DNA from: Carposina sasakii
Lineage: Eukaryota; Arthropoda; Insecta; Lepidoptera; Carposinidae
Assembly (NCBI GenBank): GCA_014607495.2
Contig: CP053173.1
Span: 496,001 to 560,000, forward strand
Length of the DNA: 64,000 bases
Reading direction: 5' to 3'
The notes under the pieces were generated by a model, which did no database searches, was not told where the DNA came from, and saw only the letters and a program-made list of their open reading frames with translations. Both the position numbers and the translations under genes were made by a program. Shown here in pieces: positions 33,269-45,202 of the stretch (positions are counted from its first letter, which is position 1; each line of letters starts with the position of its first letter).

Positions 33269-33840
33269 AATAAACTGACTTTTAAAAAAAAAATTTAACC
33301 GACTTCAAACTTTAACTAAAAAGCGATAAATAACGTAACTAATTTATCTACTTAATACATATTAAATATCTCAAACTATTTAAATATTTACAATTTAATA
33401 CCTAATACTTTAACAAAGTCATTTTTAACTATTTAAATATTTATAATTATCACATATTTTTTGGAGTCGGTGCCAGCCAAACAAATAAATGTAATTAATA
33501 GAACTGACCCACACTAAATAGTAAAACCAAGAATAGGAAATTGCATTACCGCTGCCTACTACACCGTATTGTATTTTGCCGTGTGTGTGGCTTTGCCAGT
33601 CGCGCGCGTCCATCAACACTACGTTACCTAGGCTGGCACCGACTCCAAAAAATATGTGATAATTATAAATATTTAAATAGTTAAAAATGACTTTGTTAAA
33701 GTATTAGGTATTAAGTTGTAAATATTTAAATAGTTTGAGATATTTAATATGTATTAAGTAGATAAATTAGTTACGTTATTTATCGCTTTTTAGTTAAAGT
33801 TTGAAGTGGGTTAAATTTTTTTTTTAAAAGTCAGTTTATT
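33269..33840. repeat. Large foldback: two 210-bp arms, 152-bp loop
   Basis: Arm 33269-33478 and arm 33631-33840 are reverse complements over exactly 210 bases with about two mismatches. The arms contain TTTAACCGACTTCAAAC and TTTTTTGGAGTCGGTGCC. The loop is 33479-33630. No frame of note. This may be a foldback or MITE derived from the ACCGACTTC repeat. If transcribed with the intron it would form a very stable hairpin. Confidence 0.85.
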
Positions 33841-33929
33841 GGCATAAATCTACGTTACCTACTTACAGACTTGCCCGTCATATAACGGCACTGTAAAAGC
33901 AACTGCCTCTTTTCCTTCATACGGCTTTT

Positions 33930-34050
33930 TCAAAATTGCATAGATATTCCTGAGTTCTTTAGGACTTATTAAAAGTATCTAGAAAAATAAACATGTGAGT
34001 TCGAATCTCTTCTCTTTAGTATTCACTATTTTCATAGCTTTTAGCATAAA
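33930..34050. repeat. Degenerate MITE A remnant
   Basis: TATTCCTGAGTTCTTTAGGA and AAAAATAAACATGTGAGTTC match the family centre and right arm loosely; ends lost. Confidence 0.4.
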
Positions 34051-34285
34051 AAAATCTCGTCGCATAAAAATCCTAATCTAAGGTGTTGTTATTTGATTGG
34101 TTTCGATTACAGATTACTAATTAGTAATCTAAGGCAGGAGTCGACGATCTTATCAGCGTGAAGAATCGGATTATTTACTGATTCTGTGAGAATCTAAAAT
34201 TCTCACCAGTATTTTATATGGACAATAAAAAACATAAGGAAATGTTATGAAAAATCAATTACGAGTTAATTTTATGTTCTGAATG

Positions 34286-34469
34286 TACAGTGTGTAATAG
34301 AAATGGTAAATAATCATTTTCAAATTGTATGAATGTTACCGAGCAGCTTAAGTATTATTATTATTTTTTGAAAAAAAAAACATTTCAAGTGTCTTTTCTC
34401 GATTCTATAGTGGATAAGTATATTTTAAAAGTATTTCACTCAACGTTTCCCTTCTGTATATATCCTGTA
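34286..34469. repeat. Degenerate MITE A remnant
   Basis: From TACAGTGTGTAATAGAAATGG to TATATATCCTGTA minus one base at the start. Length and ends fit family A but the interior is badly diverged. Confidence 0.4.
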
Positions 34470-34479
34470 GATTTCAAAG

Positions 34480-35095
34480 AAGCCTTTCCATAAAGATAAA
34501 AAAACTAACTTACCTCATTAAGTGAAAAACAAACTTATTTTCATCAGATCTTAATACATAGTAATAAAAATACGTAGGTAATTTTCTAGTCAATTTAACA
34601 TACAATAGAACATATTTACAATTTATAATCCATTCGTAATAACATGGTTACCTATATGTATATTAGAAAATAGAAATAATATTACAATGTTGAATAAATA
34701 ACTGAAATTTACATAACTCTTAATAGTTGTTTGTTATTTTTGTTATATTTACCATATTGTGTATTCATATAAGGCGAAATAGGTACTTTATGTTAGTGGT
34801 ATTTCTATATTTGTTACGACCTGTCAAGCGTAAGTTGACGATCGATTCGGAACTTAATGGGCCCCAACGTGAAACTTGGAACGCATTTTGAAATCATTAA
34901 TTTCTTATCCTGTATTCCCGTTGGCCCCATGATTTTGTCCCCATGACTAATAATAGACTTCATTCATGGAAGTGGCATGTATGTTGTACATGTATCTGTG
35001 TGTTGAAATCTTCAGGCAAGACATTATGGCACTTCCATTTGATTTAGTTTCAGTGAATGATCATCACTATGAAGTGTGAAAGAAGATAGCTTTAA
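34480..35095. other. AT-rich intronic DNA, nothing recognised
   Basis: No repeat family or credible frame identified. Confidence 0.45.
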
Positions 35096-35099
35096 ATCC

Positions 35100-35325
35100 A
35101 ATGCTGTTGCGGGGCTTCACTAGAATACGTCAGCTGCATGTTCTTCCGTGCATTCCGTTTGAGTCGTCTCAAGGAATACATTTTCTTAAGCGCTACACTC
35201 GAAATTCGTCACTGATCTTTCACATTTGGCCCCACTGCTAAATGTGACTGAAAGATATCCTTCTTGATACTACAGTCCTAGCTACAGAACTTTGAGAACA
35301 CAGACGTAGGTTGTATGTATGACCT
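35100..35325 (+). repeat. Repeat family E, near full copy
   Basis: TTGCGGGGCTTCACTAGAAT to GAACACAGACGTAGG, diverged in the middle. Confidence 0.58.
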
Positions 35326-35380
35326 ACGGTATGCAGGAAAATGTTTGTATGTAATATGTTAAATTCATGACATCATCATA

Positions 35381-35566
35381 ATCAGCCTAATTGCAGTTGA
35401 CTGCTGGACGTAGGCCTCTCCCAGGGCATGTCATAAGACTGCCATGGGGGGTATTTGCCCATGGTCACCACGCTGGGCAGGCGGGTTGGCTATGTTGTCA
35501 ACACGAGAGGCGCTGCTGCCCACCTCCCGGGAACCCTTAATCGCCTCGTACGACGAAATTCATGAC
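35381..35566 (-). repeat. RTE-tailed SINE (S) copy
   Basis: GACTGCTGGACGTAGGCCTC, CACGCTGGGCAGGCGGGTTG and ACCTCCCGGGAACCCTTAA. Truncated in the head. Confidence 0.7.
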
Positions 35567-35599
35567 ATACATTCTTAGAATCATTGTAAGTACCTATGT

Positions 35600-35875
35600 T
35601 ATTGCAGGTAAGACTTCATCATCATATTCTTGCGTACATAACATTATTAATGGGGTCGGCACAATATGGTTTCTTTCGAAACTCACATTGCCATTGATTT
35701 GGCATTTGTTTTACGGCCGGTTGCCTGCCTGACGCCAACCCTTCTCGGATATAGCTAAGTGACAATTTCAGAAAATCCGTGCATTAAATAAATTCAGTGT
35801 TACAGGCCCGTGACTGGGATCGAACTTACGCCTCCCGCTTGGAAGGCGCGCGTGGTAACCACTGGGATGTCACCG
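35600..35875 (-). mobile_element. tRNA-headed SINE T with a different tail
   Basis: The minus strand starts GGTGACATCCCAGTGGTTAC near 35872, with B box GTTCGATCCCAG, then switches to GAGAAGGGTTGGCGTCAGGC and GTGCCGACCCCATTAATAAT, ending (ATG)n. The head matches 24190-24525 but the tail looks like a LINE 3' end, so tails have been swapped. Confidence 0.5.
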
Positions 35876-35989
35876 CTTTTATTATTAAATCTATGCACGT
35901 TTGTACTTGATAGATTATTAACTTTTTGTTCCGGGAGAAAATTTAAAGAATCTCACTCGGTGAAAAAGAATTTAAATATTTTTATTTAT

Positions 35990-36930
35990 TTAAAGTAAAC
36001 AAGGAAGTACCTAGTTTCGCCATGTCCGTTGATCTGTCATGGCCTTAGTACTTTTAAATACTATAATTAGTATCTAATTTAAGGAAAACTATTATTTTCT
36101 ACTAAAGTATCTAAAAAGTATATTAGCCAACTTAAAAGTATCCTACTCTATTAATCCGAACATGATTTAGGAACCATTACACGTAACCCGTTCTGCTTAC
36201 TAAACGGACTTGAATTACGAAGAATTTCGTACAATAACCCCCTAACTTACTATTTCTGTCACTCGTACATTTACTATACTCGTACATTTATTTATTTATG
36301 AACTTATTATATTGAACTATTATTTCTGAACTTGGCGTGTACATAGTCATTATACAAAACTATTCATTATACAAACCCGCGTCCATGTTTAGGTTACCTA
36401 CACAAGGTGTTATTCAAGAAAATTCTGAGTCTCTACTTACAAAACACGATGCCTGTCTGTCTGTTTGTTTCTTTGGCTGTAAGCAATCGCAATTCGATCT
36501 GGTTACCTCTTCATGTGTAAATATTTACGTATAGCTTCGAGATTCTTTTTAATCGACTTAAAAAATGAGAGGTCATCAATACTAGTGAACTTTTATTTAT
36601 TATGTGTTTTAGTATTTGATGTTATAGCGACAGCACAAATATCAAAAGGGCACCTTATAGCGCGCACTGTCTACCAAATAGTTAAATAGATTAGCTGAAG
36701 AATATAATTAATCGGTTACCAACCCGACCCAAACATATTATTTTGATAGACACCAAGGTATTTAAAAGGAGATCCCGTCAACTTACTGATATAATTGATG
36801 GATAATTTAATCACTTTACAGATATGTGAACGTAATTAGTGTTTAGTTTAATTAGACATATTTAATACCTATCGGTTTTGGCCACGCACGTAGATTACGA
36901 AAAAAATACTACAGACACACTACGTTTTCA
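35990..36930. other. Intronic DNA, nothing recognised
   Basis: AT-rich, short frames only. Confidence 0.45.
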
Positions 36931-36934
36931 CTTC

Positions 36935-37175
36935 TTCACCCTATTGCCACTGTTGGACGTAGGCCTCCCCCAGGGCACGCCGCAAGGCTACTCCCATGGG
37001 GGATTTTGCCCATAGTTACCACGCTGGGCAGGCGGGTTAGTGACGGCGGCAGTATGATTTTTGGATTATGTTGTCAGCACGGGAGGTGGGCAGCAGCGCC
37101 TTAATCGCCCCGTACGATACCCACCGGCAGGTATGGGATGGTACAAACTACTCTGCCGGTACCACGCGCTAACGT
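36935..37175 (-). repeat. RTE-tailed SINE (S) copy
   Basis: TTGGACGTAGGCCTCCCCC to ATACCCACCGGCAGG and CTGCCGGTACCACGC, nearly the full unit. Confidence 0.72.
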
Positions 37176-37214
37176 TTCAATGAGTGATAATCACTATGAA
37201 ATTTCAAAAAAGAT

Positions 37215-37793
37215 ATTACTACCTTAGATATCGTATAAAACAAAGTTGCTTATATGTGTCTGTCCCTATGTACCTATGCTTAGATCTTTAAAACTGCGCA
37301 ACGGATGTTGATGGGGTTGTTTTATACAGGGTGATTTTTGGTCGTCAACGTTCCCGAAAACTACGGAATCTCCTCATCGTACGATCATTTTTCTCCATGG
37401 AAGCATACCTGGGAAGTGTCTGGTTCCCAAGATATTAGGGTCAAAAGTTGAGTAAATAGACTGCGTTTTTCTGCATAAATGCACATAGACGCACGTAGCA
37501 AGATTTTTTCACCAGAAATAATTAATATCTGTCTGTGATAAAACTAGCATAAACACTGGACACTATAAATTTCGACCGATCACGTAATAAAAAAATTACA
37601 CATTTTCCCAGCATTTTTTTTTTGGCATAAACTTACTTTATTTGATGTACCTATAGAGTACATTCCCTTCGTTAAGGGTGGCAACGAAAAAACATCCTGT
37701 ATAGATAGTCATTTAAGAGGAAGGTTTATAATACATATAAATTACTCTATATTATCAGCACGGTATCCGTGCGAAGCCGGGGCGGGTCACTAG
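37215..37793 (+). mobile_element. Helitron split by MITE B
   Basis: The left part has TATAAAACAAAGTTGC, TTAGATCTTTAAAACTGCGC and AACGGATGTTGATGG. MITE B occupies 37325-37701. The right part has AAGAGGAAGGTTTATAATAC and ends GAAGCCGGGGCGGGTCACTAG. Confidence 0.6.
37325..37701 (-). mobile_element. MITE B copy 5, inside a Helitron
   Basis: TTTA before TACAGGGTG and TAGA after CCTGTA: the TA target lies within the Helitron. Confidence 0.83.
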
Positions 37794-37839
37794 TATAGCA
37801 TACATCTTATGCAATACTCGTATGTACATATTTTTTATA

Positions 37840-38187
37840 GCGGTGATAGGCCAGTGGTTAAGACGTGCACCTTCCAAGCGGGAGGCGTAAATTCGATCCC
37901 AGTGACGGGCCTGTACCAATTAATTTATTTCATGTACCTACAGATTTTAATGTTGCAAAATTGTCACTTAGCTCGTGCCTCGGAAAGCACGTAAAACCGT
38001 TGGTCCTGCACCTGATCTCTCTCCGGTCGTGTCGGCTTTCCGTCCCATCGGACTATGAGAGTAACGGAATAGAGAGTGCATCTGTATTTGCGCACACACT
38101 TGTGCACTATAGTATCTCCTGCATATCTGGCCAATCTCCGTAGAGATTGGTCGCCTTGGACGAAATACGGTCGGAGAGATCATCATC
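37840..38187 (+). mobile_element. tRNA-headed SINE T, copy 2, 14-bp duplication
   Basis: Flanked by ACATATTTTTTATA at 37826-37839 and 38188-38201. A box GATAGGCCAGTGGTTAAG, B box ATTCGATCCC, (ATC)n end. About 348 bp. Confidence 0.86.
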
Positions 38188-38204
38188 ACATATTTTTTAT
38201 AAAC

Positions 38205-38520
38205 ACGAACAGACAAACTCTAGATTTTATTATTGTGTAACTATTACTAGATTAAAAATTTCAAATTCATATTTTCCTTTCTAGATAAAAGAATTAATTT
38301 GATAACTAGTATTTTGATTTGCTTAAAATAAAAACCAGATATACTTATTTAAAAATTTTGTGGACCGCGATAATAAAAAAGATAAGGAGAATCAATTAAA
38401 TTATACTTTGTTGATGATTTGGATACTATTACTTTTTCTCATATATAATATTTATTTATTTATCAACATTAAATATGTACAAAAAGGTAGAAATTTCTAT
38501 AACTAACTTAAAAACTACTT
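38205..38520. other. AT-rich intronic DNA, nothing recognised
   Basis: No repeat family or frame identified. Confidence 0.4.
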
Positions 38521-38544
38521 AAGGCTAGCGTGTATATGGTAGAT

Positions 38545-39310
38545 CTGTCGACCAGTTCCGGTTTCACAGGTTGGTCAACCGACGCATGTAGCGTCCCACA
38601 CTAGAGGCCGTCCCATCTTCCATGGAATGAGTGTCATGCCGTCGGGCCTTTTTCCGTCATCGCGCGTTAGGCCGTTTGGCTCTAACAGCGCGGCTATATT
38701 CGCGGTTCCTAAGGCCCAACGGATGACATCAATAATTGCGCTATGGCGCGCTATGCGGCCGGCGCTTCTACAGCAGGATAGCCCATTGTGGCCGAGGCGC
38801 TCCACCATTGTGGCGCACTATACATGGGGCACCGATGCGCAGTAAAATCGCCACGCGGAATGTGTTGTTGTCTAGTAGCGTCCCCAGATTGCTTGACGGG
38901 GGGGCCTGCAGCCAAAGACCTGATTCGCAGCGGGACACAGCAAGGAGACGCGCCCTTTCGGTGGGGTTGCTGGACGTTTCTAGTAGATTATTCCGTACCA
39001 GCTCACTGAGAGGGTTGTCCCACTGCTTTTGCAAGGACAGGTCCTTGGGCAGGCTAAATTCCATGCATTCATGGCCTCGGTTATGTAAGCGATATTGCCG
39101 TGGTTATGGATATAATTTTGCGGATGCCAAGGCCTCCGGTGTCGCTTGGGTCCATGTGCGATCGTCCAAAGGAATGTTGAAGATGGTGGTGATTGTATCC
39201 CTCAAGATGCTGTCCACTTGTTGTAAAAGATTAGGGTATTTCCAAAGTTGGCAGCATCTTAAAGCATATGTAAATTTAGGGACAAAAGGCAGTATTTTAG
39301 TAACTTCTCA
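38545..39310 (-). pseudogene. LINE C-terminus with RLE-like domain, frameshifted
   Basis: The minus strand gives RCCQLWKYPNLLQQVD, LDDRTWTQATPEALAS, then QKQWDNPLSELVR, SRCESGLWLQAPPSSNLG and DNNTFRVAILLRIGAPC. After a frameshift near 38800 it gives [42 protein letters not shown] and [11 protein letters not shown] recall this block as the C-terminal part of multicopy arthropod RT proteins. The Cys/His pattern followed by KRPDG...VWDATC resembles a restriction-like (PD-D/E-XK) endonuclease; that is inference. The RT core is missing. Confidence 0.6.
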
Positions 39311-39399
39311 TATATTGACTTACTAATTAGGACTTTATATTTTATAGGAAAAGTAAAATTGCAAGTATCATAGTACAACTAAGTTAAATCTTCATAAAG

Positions 39400-39540
39400 T
39401 CAAACCTACACAAGGTGTTTTCTCGTTTTAAATTGCATTTTTAGCTGAATTGCACGTAGGCGCGTGTTACAAACAATTTTCCCAAAAAAAAAATTAACAA
39501 TATCATATTAAAAAACCAACGTGGAATGTGTTATTTTAGC
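39400..39540 (+). repeat. Degenerate MITE B-like remnant
   Basis: ACAAGGTGTTTTCTCGTTTT and TTGCACGTAGGCGCGTGTTA loosely match B blocks. Confidence 0.3.
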
Positions 39541-39742
39541 TAGATAATAAGACGAACCGGAGTTTATGAAATTATAACAGATGTTATATAAATTCTTAAA
39601 AATACATAACACTACTGTTATAGAGTTAGCGCTGGATTCGAACCTGAGTCATATTCATACACATTCTTAAATCATTACTAACTGATAAGTACGTCTTATT
39701 ATAGTAATGTAAGGTAGCGTTATCATCGTAATGGTCCACCTA

Positions 39743-39885
39743 TACAGGGTGTAACAAAAGGGGTATGTTAAGCGAAAAGCTACGTAATTAGCCCACTAAA
39801 AGGAATCTACCCACCTCAGACTCGAAATCACATATTAATTTTCATTTTTAAATATACTACGATCCTGACATACCCCTTTCGCTTC
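39743..39885. mobile_element. MITE A, left part only
   Basis: TACAGGGTGTAACAAAAGGG to ACTCGAAATCACAT, then diverged; the right arm is lost. Confidence 0.75.
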
Positions 39886-40229
39886 ATTACTTTTATGATA
39901 TTCTTCATGCAAGCCCGTCGGTTAAGGGTACTCTTGACCTGACCTTTCTCTAGAATTTAACTAATTTGATTTTATATGGCCCAAAGAAAATGTTTAGTAT
40001 TTAGTAATTACATTCTGATATAGGCGTGATGCAAGAAATACATGTTTTCCAAGGGCTAAAGAATTGTTTTCGAGAAAGATCAACAAAGGCCCTCGAACAG
40101 CCCGTTCTTATTGTGACACTGTTTCGGCAACCGCGGGCAACCAACCGTAAAGTTGCGGCAACCCATACACCTTTTTTTTATTATTTTTGCTGTAGAAATT
40201 AAGAATCTGAATTATAGCAAGAATTGGAT

Positions 40230-40515
40230 TGTTTCCGGGATGGGACTATATCTAAACACTCGGTAGTGTGTCGAGCCAAGTTTAAGCAAACGGGATTGAC
40301 AAGCGGCAGTATTACACGAACCATTTATTTTATAGTCACTTGTTATGTCTCCCGGGATTTCCTATGCTTTATTTGCATTTTCTGGTGGCCTCTGTTGATC
40401 CTGACTTTCAGGAGTTGCAGTAGCGGGAATGAGTGGTGGGGTAATCACGCGGGAACGGGAATTAACGGGACTTTTAAAGTACACGCAGACGAATTCGCAG
40501 GCGGCCGCTGGTCAT
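40230..40515 (+). repeat. Helitron-like 3' fragment
   Basis: Ends CACGCAGACGAATTCGCAGG then CGGCCGCTGG, similar to CTAG-ended elements but diverged. Confidence 0.3.
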
Positions 40516-40744
40516 GAGACACGTACATATTTATCAAAGCACTCGATATTTATCGAATCTTGCAATCCTTCGACACTTGAACAAGACACTGGGTCAAAGT
40601 CGATTGATGTCAACAATAGACAAACACTTGAAGATCAACGAATATTGAAAAAATAATAATATTAAGAAATATTTACCCGGTGCACTGCACGTATAAGATA
40701 ACTATTGTAGAGATAAAGAAATAGTAATTCTGATAGATAAGTTC

Positions 40745-41003
40745 TTCTTCAGCCTATTGCAGTCCATTGCTGGACGTAGGCCTCCCCCACGTCACGCCAC
40801 AAGGCTACTGCCACAGGCGGGTTTTGCCTATAGTCACCACGATGGGCAGGCGGGTTGGTGACGCAATATGATTTTCGGACTATGTTGTCAGTACGGGAGG
40901 TGCTGCTGTCCACCTCCCGGAAACCCTTAATCGCCTCGTACGATACCCACGGGCAGGCAGGGGTGGTACAAACTCTACTCTGCGGCCGACAGCACGCGGC
41001 TAG
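40745..41003 (-). repeat. RTE-tailed SINE (S), near full copy
   Basis: From TTCTTCAGCCTATTGCAG to ACTCTGCGGCCGACAGCACG, all internal blocks present. Confidence 0.75.
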
Positions 41004-41304
41004 AAGTTAGATGTTGTTATTAATACTATAATTTTTACAAAAAAATAGTGGACGTATGGATCTACCTACAACCGATTTTTCTATACAATCTCATCGATAT
41101 GTCTTAAAATATAGATTGACACGCGATTAAAATTAGAATCTCAAAGCCTACACTTGAAAAATAATCAGAAAGTGAAATCAAATATTTTATCTATAGGTAT
41201 TTTTTCCTGGATATTGAAAAGAAAATCTGTCCAATTATCTTATCTAAACCGAATCTGGGTTCAGTACAAGAATTTTTTTTCTTTGGTCTAAAAAATAATA
41301 GAAA

Positions 41305-42156
41305 AACCGGCCAAGTGCGAGTTAGACTCGCGGACCGAGGTTTCCGTACATACTCATACCTGTAGCTAAAAAAAATTAGAGAAAATAATGATACTTATAG
41401 AAAATAAAAATAAGAAAAATATGTGATGTAACTAAAAAAATTAACGTTTTCGGATTTTTTCCTAAATGTGTTCTATAAATAATAATATAATAATAATAAT
41501 AATATTCACACACTTCACAACACATTAACTTAGTCCCACATTAAGATCCCTAAGGTCTTGTGTCGTGGGTACTAAGCAACGGTATATAAATACATAGATA
41601 AGTATAGAAACATCCATGACTCGGAAACAAACATCAATATTCATCATATCAATGTTTGCACCTACCGGGATTCGAACCCAGGACCTATGGCGCTGCAGGC
41701 AGGGGCACTACCTACTACACCAATCGGCCGTCAAACTTGATTGACTTGATAAATGAAACATCATACCAAATTTCAAGATTCTAAATAGACTGGAAGTACC
41801 CTTTAGGTTTTGATTCCCTTGCGAGTTGTTACGCGTTTGAAAATATGCAGCTTAAATAGCTGTTTCTTTTGTTTAACGCAATCATAGAAGATAGAATAAA
41901 GCATAAAAGCATAGAAGTTTAATTTTCTTACAGCTAAAAGGAAACCTGAGCTATTAACATAAATTTCAATTTAATACGAGTACCTGTGCGCGTTCATGAG
42001 GAAACGGGTAGTAAGTTCGCAAATTAAAATATTTTACTATATGATGTGCCCATTGATGTGTGCTCGTAGTAGGATAATACCAAATGTTTGGGAGTGACCA
42101 TCTCGCAGTCGCGATCGGTTGAAACTTAGAAAACAAGGGTGCGGAACCCTAAATAA
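41305..42156 (+). repeat. Repeat family G, split by SINE V
   Basis: Starts CCGGCCAAGTGCGAGTTAG, resumes after the SINE with CCAAATTTCAAGATTCTAAA and TTTTGATTCCCTTGCGAG, and ends GCGGAACCCTAAATAAA. Confidence 0.65.
41475..41729 (-). mobile_element. tRNA-headed SINE V, full-length reference copy
   Basis: The minus strand starts GGCCGATTGGTGTAGTAGG (A box), with GGGTTCGAATCCCGGTAGG (B box), then TGTTTCCGAGTCATGG and GTACCCACGACACAAG. The 3' tail is an ATT repeat. Inserted in repeat G. Confidence 0.8.
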
Positions 42157-42327
42157 ATATCAGTTACAATGGAAGATAACCATATTATTGCCAAAGTGTC
42201 AACTCCAAAGCACACGTGTTCTGATTTACGTAAATAAACGTCAGATATACAGTTAATCAAGTATACATTTTTATCGATACCTTTAATCATGGCCGCTGAT
42301 TTCTGATAATGTCACTTGTATTTGTAT

Positions 42328-42567
42328 GTACAGCGAAAAGCTACGTAAATAGCCCATTGTAGAGAACCTATTTACAAAATTTGAGATCCGAAATCACATG
42401 TTTATTTTTCCCGATAGTATGGAGAATTTTTTAATATCTCAGGAAATTTCATACAATCTTGAAAAATAAACATGTGATTTCGAGTCTCAAATTTTGTAAA
42501 TAGGTTCTCTACAGTGGGCTATTTACGTAGCTTTTCGCTTAACATACCCTTTTTGTTACACCCTGTA
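42328..42567. mobile_element. MITE A copy, left end deleted
   Basis: About 28 bases are missing at the left (TGTACAGCGAAAAGC); the right end CACCCTGTA is intact. A Helitron starts directly after. Confidence 0.82.
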
Positions 42568-42569
42568 TA

Positions 42570-42754
42570 TAATATTATAAACGCGAAAGTTTGTGAGAAT
42601 GTGTGTATGTATGTAAGGCTGTTTGTTGTTCTTTCACGCATAAACTACTGAATGGATTATAATGAAACTTTACAATAATGTAGCTTACATATCAGAATAA
42701 CACATAGGCTACTTTTTATTCCGGGAAAATATTTTTATCCGGCGACATCGCTAG
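42570..42754 (+). mobile_element. Non-autonomous Helitron fragment
   Basis: ATAATATTATAAACGCGAAAG minus its first base, then CTACTGAATGGATTATAATG, ends GACATCGCTAG. 3' end diverged. Confidence 0.55.
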
Positions 42755-42782
42755 TATCGACGTACTCAGCTATGCAGCGTTA

Positions 42783-42956
42783 CAGTGGGTTCCCACGGTG
42801 TGTGATATTACGGACGGACGCGCACCAGCCCGCACCACGGATCGCGGGAAACGGAGCGTCCGTGGTAATATAGATGCGTCCGTGGTGCACGTCCGTCCCT
42901 AGCCGTCGGTGCGTCTGCGTCCGTCCGCGAAATCACGCACCGTGGGAACCCACCTT
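42783..42956. mobile_element. GC-rich MITE, hAT-like ends
   Basis: Inverted ends GTGGGTTCCCACGGTG/CACCGTGGGAACCCAC, extended to GTGTGTGAT/ATCACGCAC. The interior is rich in CGTCCGT. The target duplication is unclear. Confidence 0.6.
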
Positions 42957-43312
42957 GAGATACCTATCAATTAACTAATTATCAACCTATCAAAGATTAA
43001 ATGGATATAAATAGACCGTTTCCAATTAATCGTTTCCATTATTTGCGTATTTGTTTCATTGTTGATAACAATGGAAGATGAAATGCATGAGACAATAGAT
43101 AGTTAGTTCAGTTTTTTTTAAACTTATGTATACCGGAGTTCAGCATACTCGTAGCGTCAATGGTTTTTACTTTTTACACAAATGCTGTTATATTGAAAAG
43201 AAGTAGAAAGAATATAATATTAGGTACAATCGGCTCTGTCCCTGAAAAAACAAAACAAAACTACAGGATCACAAAAGACGTCACAAGGAAAGAAGACCTT
43301 TTTAAACATTCC

Positions 43313-43449
43313 CTCCGGCGATACACTAGCAACTTGTCATTGACACCTGTCCTCGCTATGCTAAACGAGGCATCTCCCTTATGATCTTTCAGTTCTGGTT
43401 ATCTCATTTCGGGAATACAGCCGTAGGCATGTACCTATATGTATATGTA
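43313..43449 (+). repeat. Repeat family E, 3' part
   Basis: CTAGCAACTTGTCATTGAC to GGGAATACAGCCGTAGG, then the TA-rich tail into which MITE B copy 6 is inserted. Confidence 0.58.
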
Positions 43450-43825
43450 TACAGGGTGTTTTTTTGTGGCCACTATTCTATACATGAAATAAAGTAAGTT
43501 TATGCCAAAAAAAAAATGCTGGGAAAAAAAAAATATATATATTTTTTAATTTTAAATTCCTTAATCGTGCGAAATTTATAGTGTCTAGTGTTTATGTTAG
43601 TTTTTTTATAGACAGATATTCATTATTTTTCGTGAAAAAATCCTGCTACGCGCGTCTACGTGCATTTATGCAGAAAAACGCAGTCTATTTACTCAACTTT
43701 GAACCCTAATATTTTGGAAACCAGACACTTCCCAGGTATGCTTCCATGGAGAAAAATGATCGTGATGATGAGGAGAGGAGATTCCGTAGTTTTCGAGAAC
43801 GTTGACGACCAAAAATCACTCTGTA
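43450..43825 (+). mobile_element. MITE B copy 6
   Basis: TACAGGGTGTTTTTTTGTGG to TCACTCTGTA, preceded by the ATATGTATATGTA tail of repeat E. Confidence 0.82.
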
Positions 43826-43956
43826 TGTATATAAAATCACGTATCCATGCCGCAGAACGAAATCACGAATCTCTATTTGCAATGGTCCCGATTTTCATGA
43901 TATTCACAATGCGCGCTCTTCGATTTAGGGAATACTTAGTAAATAAATATATTTGC

Positions 43957-44056
43957 CGTGTGGTGCCGGGATAGTAGCGTTTGTACTGCCTGCCCGTGGG
44001 TATCGTACGAGGCAATAAAGGGTTCCCGGGAGCTTCCCGTGCTGACAACATACGAG
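43957..44056 (+). repeat. RTE-tailed SINE (S), head part, split by a hAT element
   Basis: CCGTGTGGTGCCGGGATAG to TCCCGTGCTGACAACATACG. It continues at 48203 after the hAT-type insertion. Confidence 0.75.
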
Positions 44057-45202
44057 CAGTGACGGATTTACCAGCAGGCTGAGTAGGCTCGAGCCTAGGG
44101 CGGCAGATTTTGGGGGCGGCAAATTTGGGGAACGATTTTTTTTTTTTTTTTTACCTCATAGAATATTTTTCTATGACGGTTTTCTGATGTCTTACAGATA
44201 GAAGTCTGCAACAAATTTTGTCGATGACTTTTCTCTCTCACTTGTCATTGCACATTCCGAGAGTAGCAAACTTCCATATTCTAGAGTAAAACAGCTAGTT
44301 CGCCGCCCCTCAAGCAGTGATCGGCCTCGCGCCTCTGCGCCCTTTGCCCACACTTCTTATGAGTGAAAAGAGCGCAATTGTAAAAAATATGCCCCTCTTC
44401 CCACTAACAACCCATACATGCCAGTCTTACTACTGGTTGGAGGCTACGAACTGGATGGTTTGTATATAATGTTTCGATTTTTATTCGAATATAATGAATA
44501 AATTTAGTGAATAATTTTACCGATTTCAATCTTATGTATCTGTCGTGGCCATATCGTAGAATTGATCATTTCATGAAATGGTCGAGCATTTCATGAAATG
44601 GTCGCATTTCATGAAAAGTTCAACTGTCTATTGGCCACATCATGATATGGTTTGGGCAGATCGATGATTAAAAATCGTTTCTCGATATGGGCAACTAAAC
44701 GCCCGATCATTTCATGAAGTGGTCAAGATTATTGATCATATCGTAAAATAGTTACATGAATCACCGGTAGAGGCGCTGCGCGCGTTTTATTTATGTGTGA
44801 AGATGGCGGATTTTTCTTTTTAGGTTATAAAACAAATTAAAGAGAGTAGGGTGACTATGCAGAAGAAGTTCACGGATAGTGTGTTATATTGTATAATGTA
44901 TATTAGACTTAATGGTGGTTTATAATAATATTGTTAAACAAAAACCTTAGATTACGATAGGTTAGGTTAGACTATGACAAATGACGCACGAGCCGAGCGA
45001 GCGGAGCGAGCGTGCCCAGGCAGCGTCCGGCGATGTGCCAGATGCGAATCGCTTTTGTAAAGTCTTTTATGTTTTTAAATATTATATTGTGAAAATATCA
45101 CATAAATAATAGCAAAAAAAATCATACCATCATACCTTATGGTATACTTATATATGGTGTACGGTATATATCTATACTAATATTATAAAGCTGAAGAGTT
45201 TG

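Noticed and set aside
34490..34560. Possible exon with GAG then GTAAGT donor (minus)
   Set aside because: The nearest upstream ATG frame meets a stop before the donor.
38736..39326. 196-codon plus-strand ORF
   Set aside because: Antisense to the RLE-type LINE remnant, whose minus-strand residues are recognisable.
44940..44990. TAGGTTAGGTTAG as interstitial telomere
   Set aside because: Only two TTAGG units; such motifs are frequent by chance and in insect promoters.
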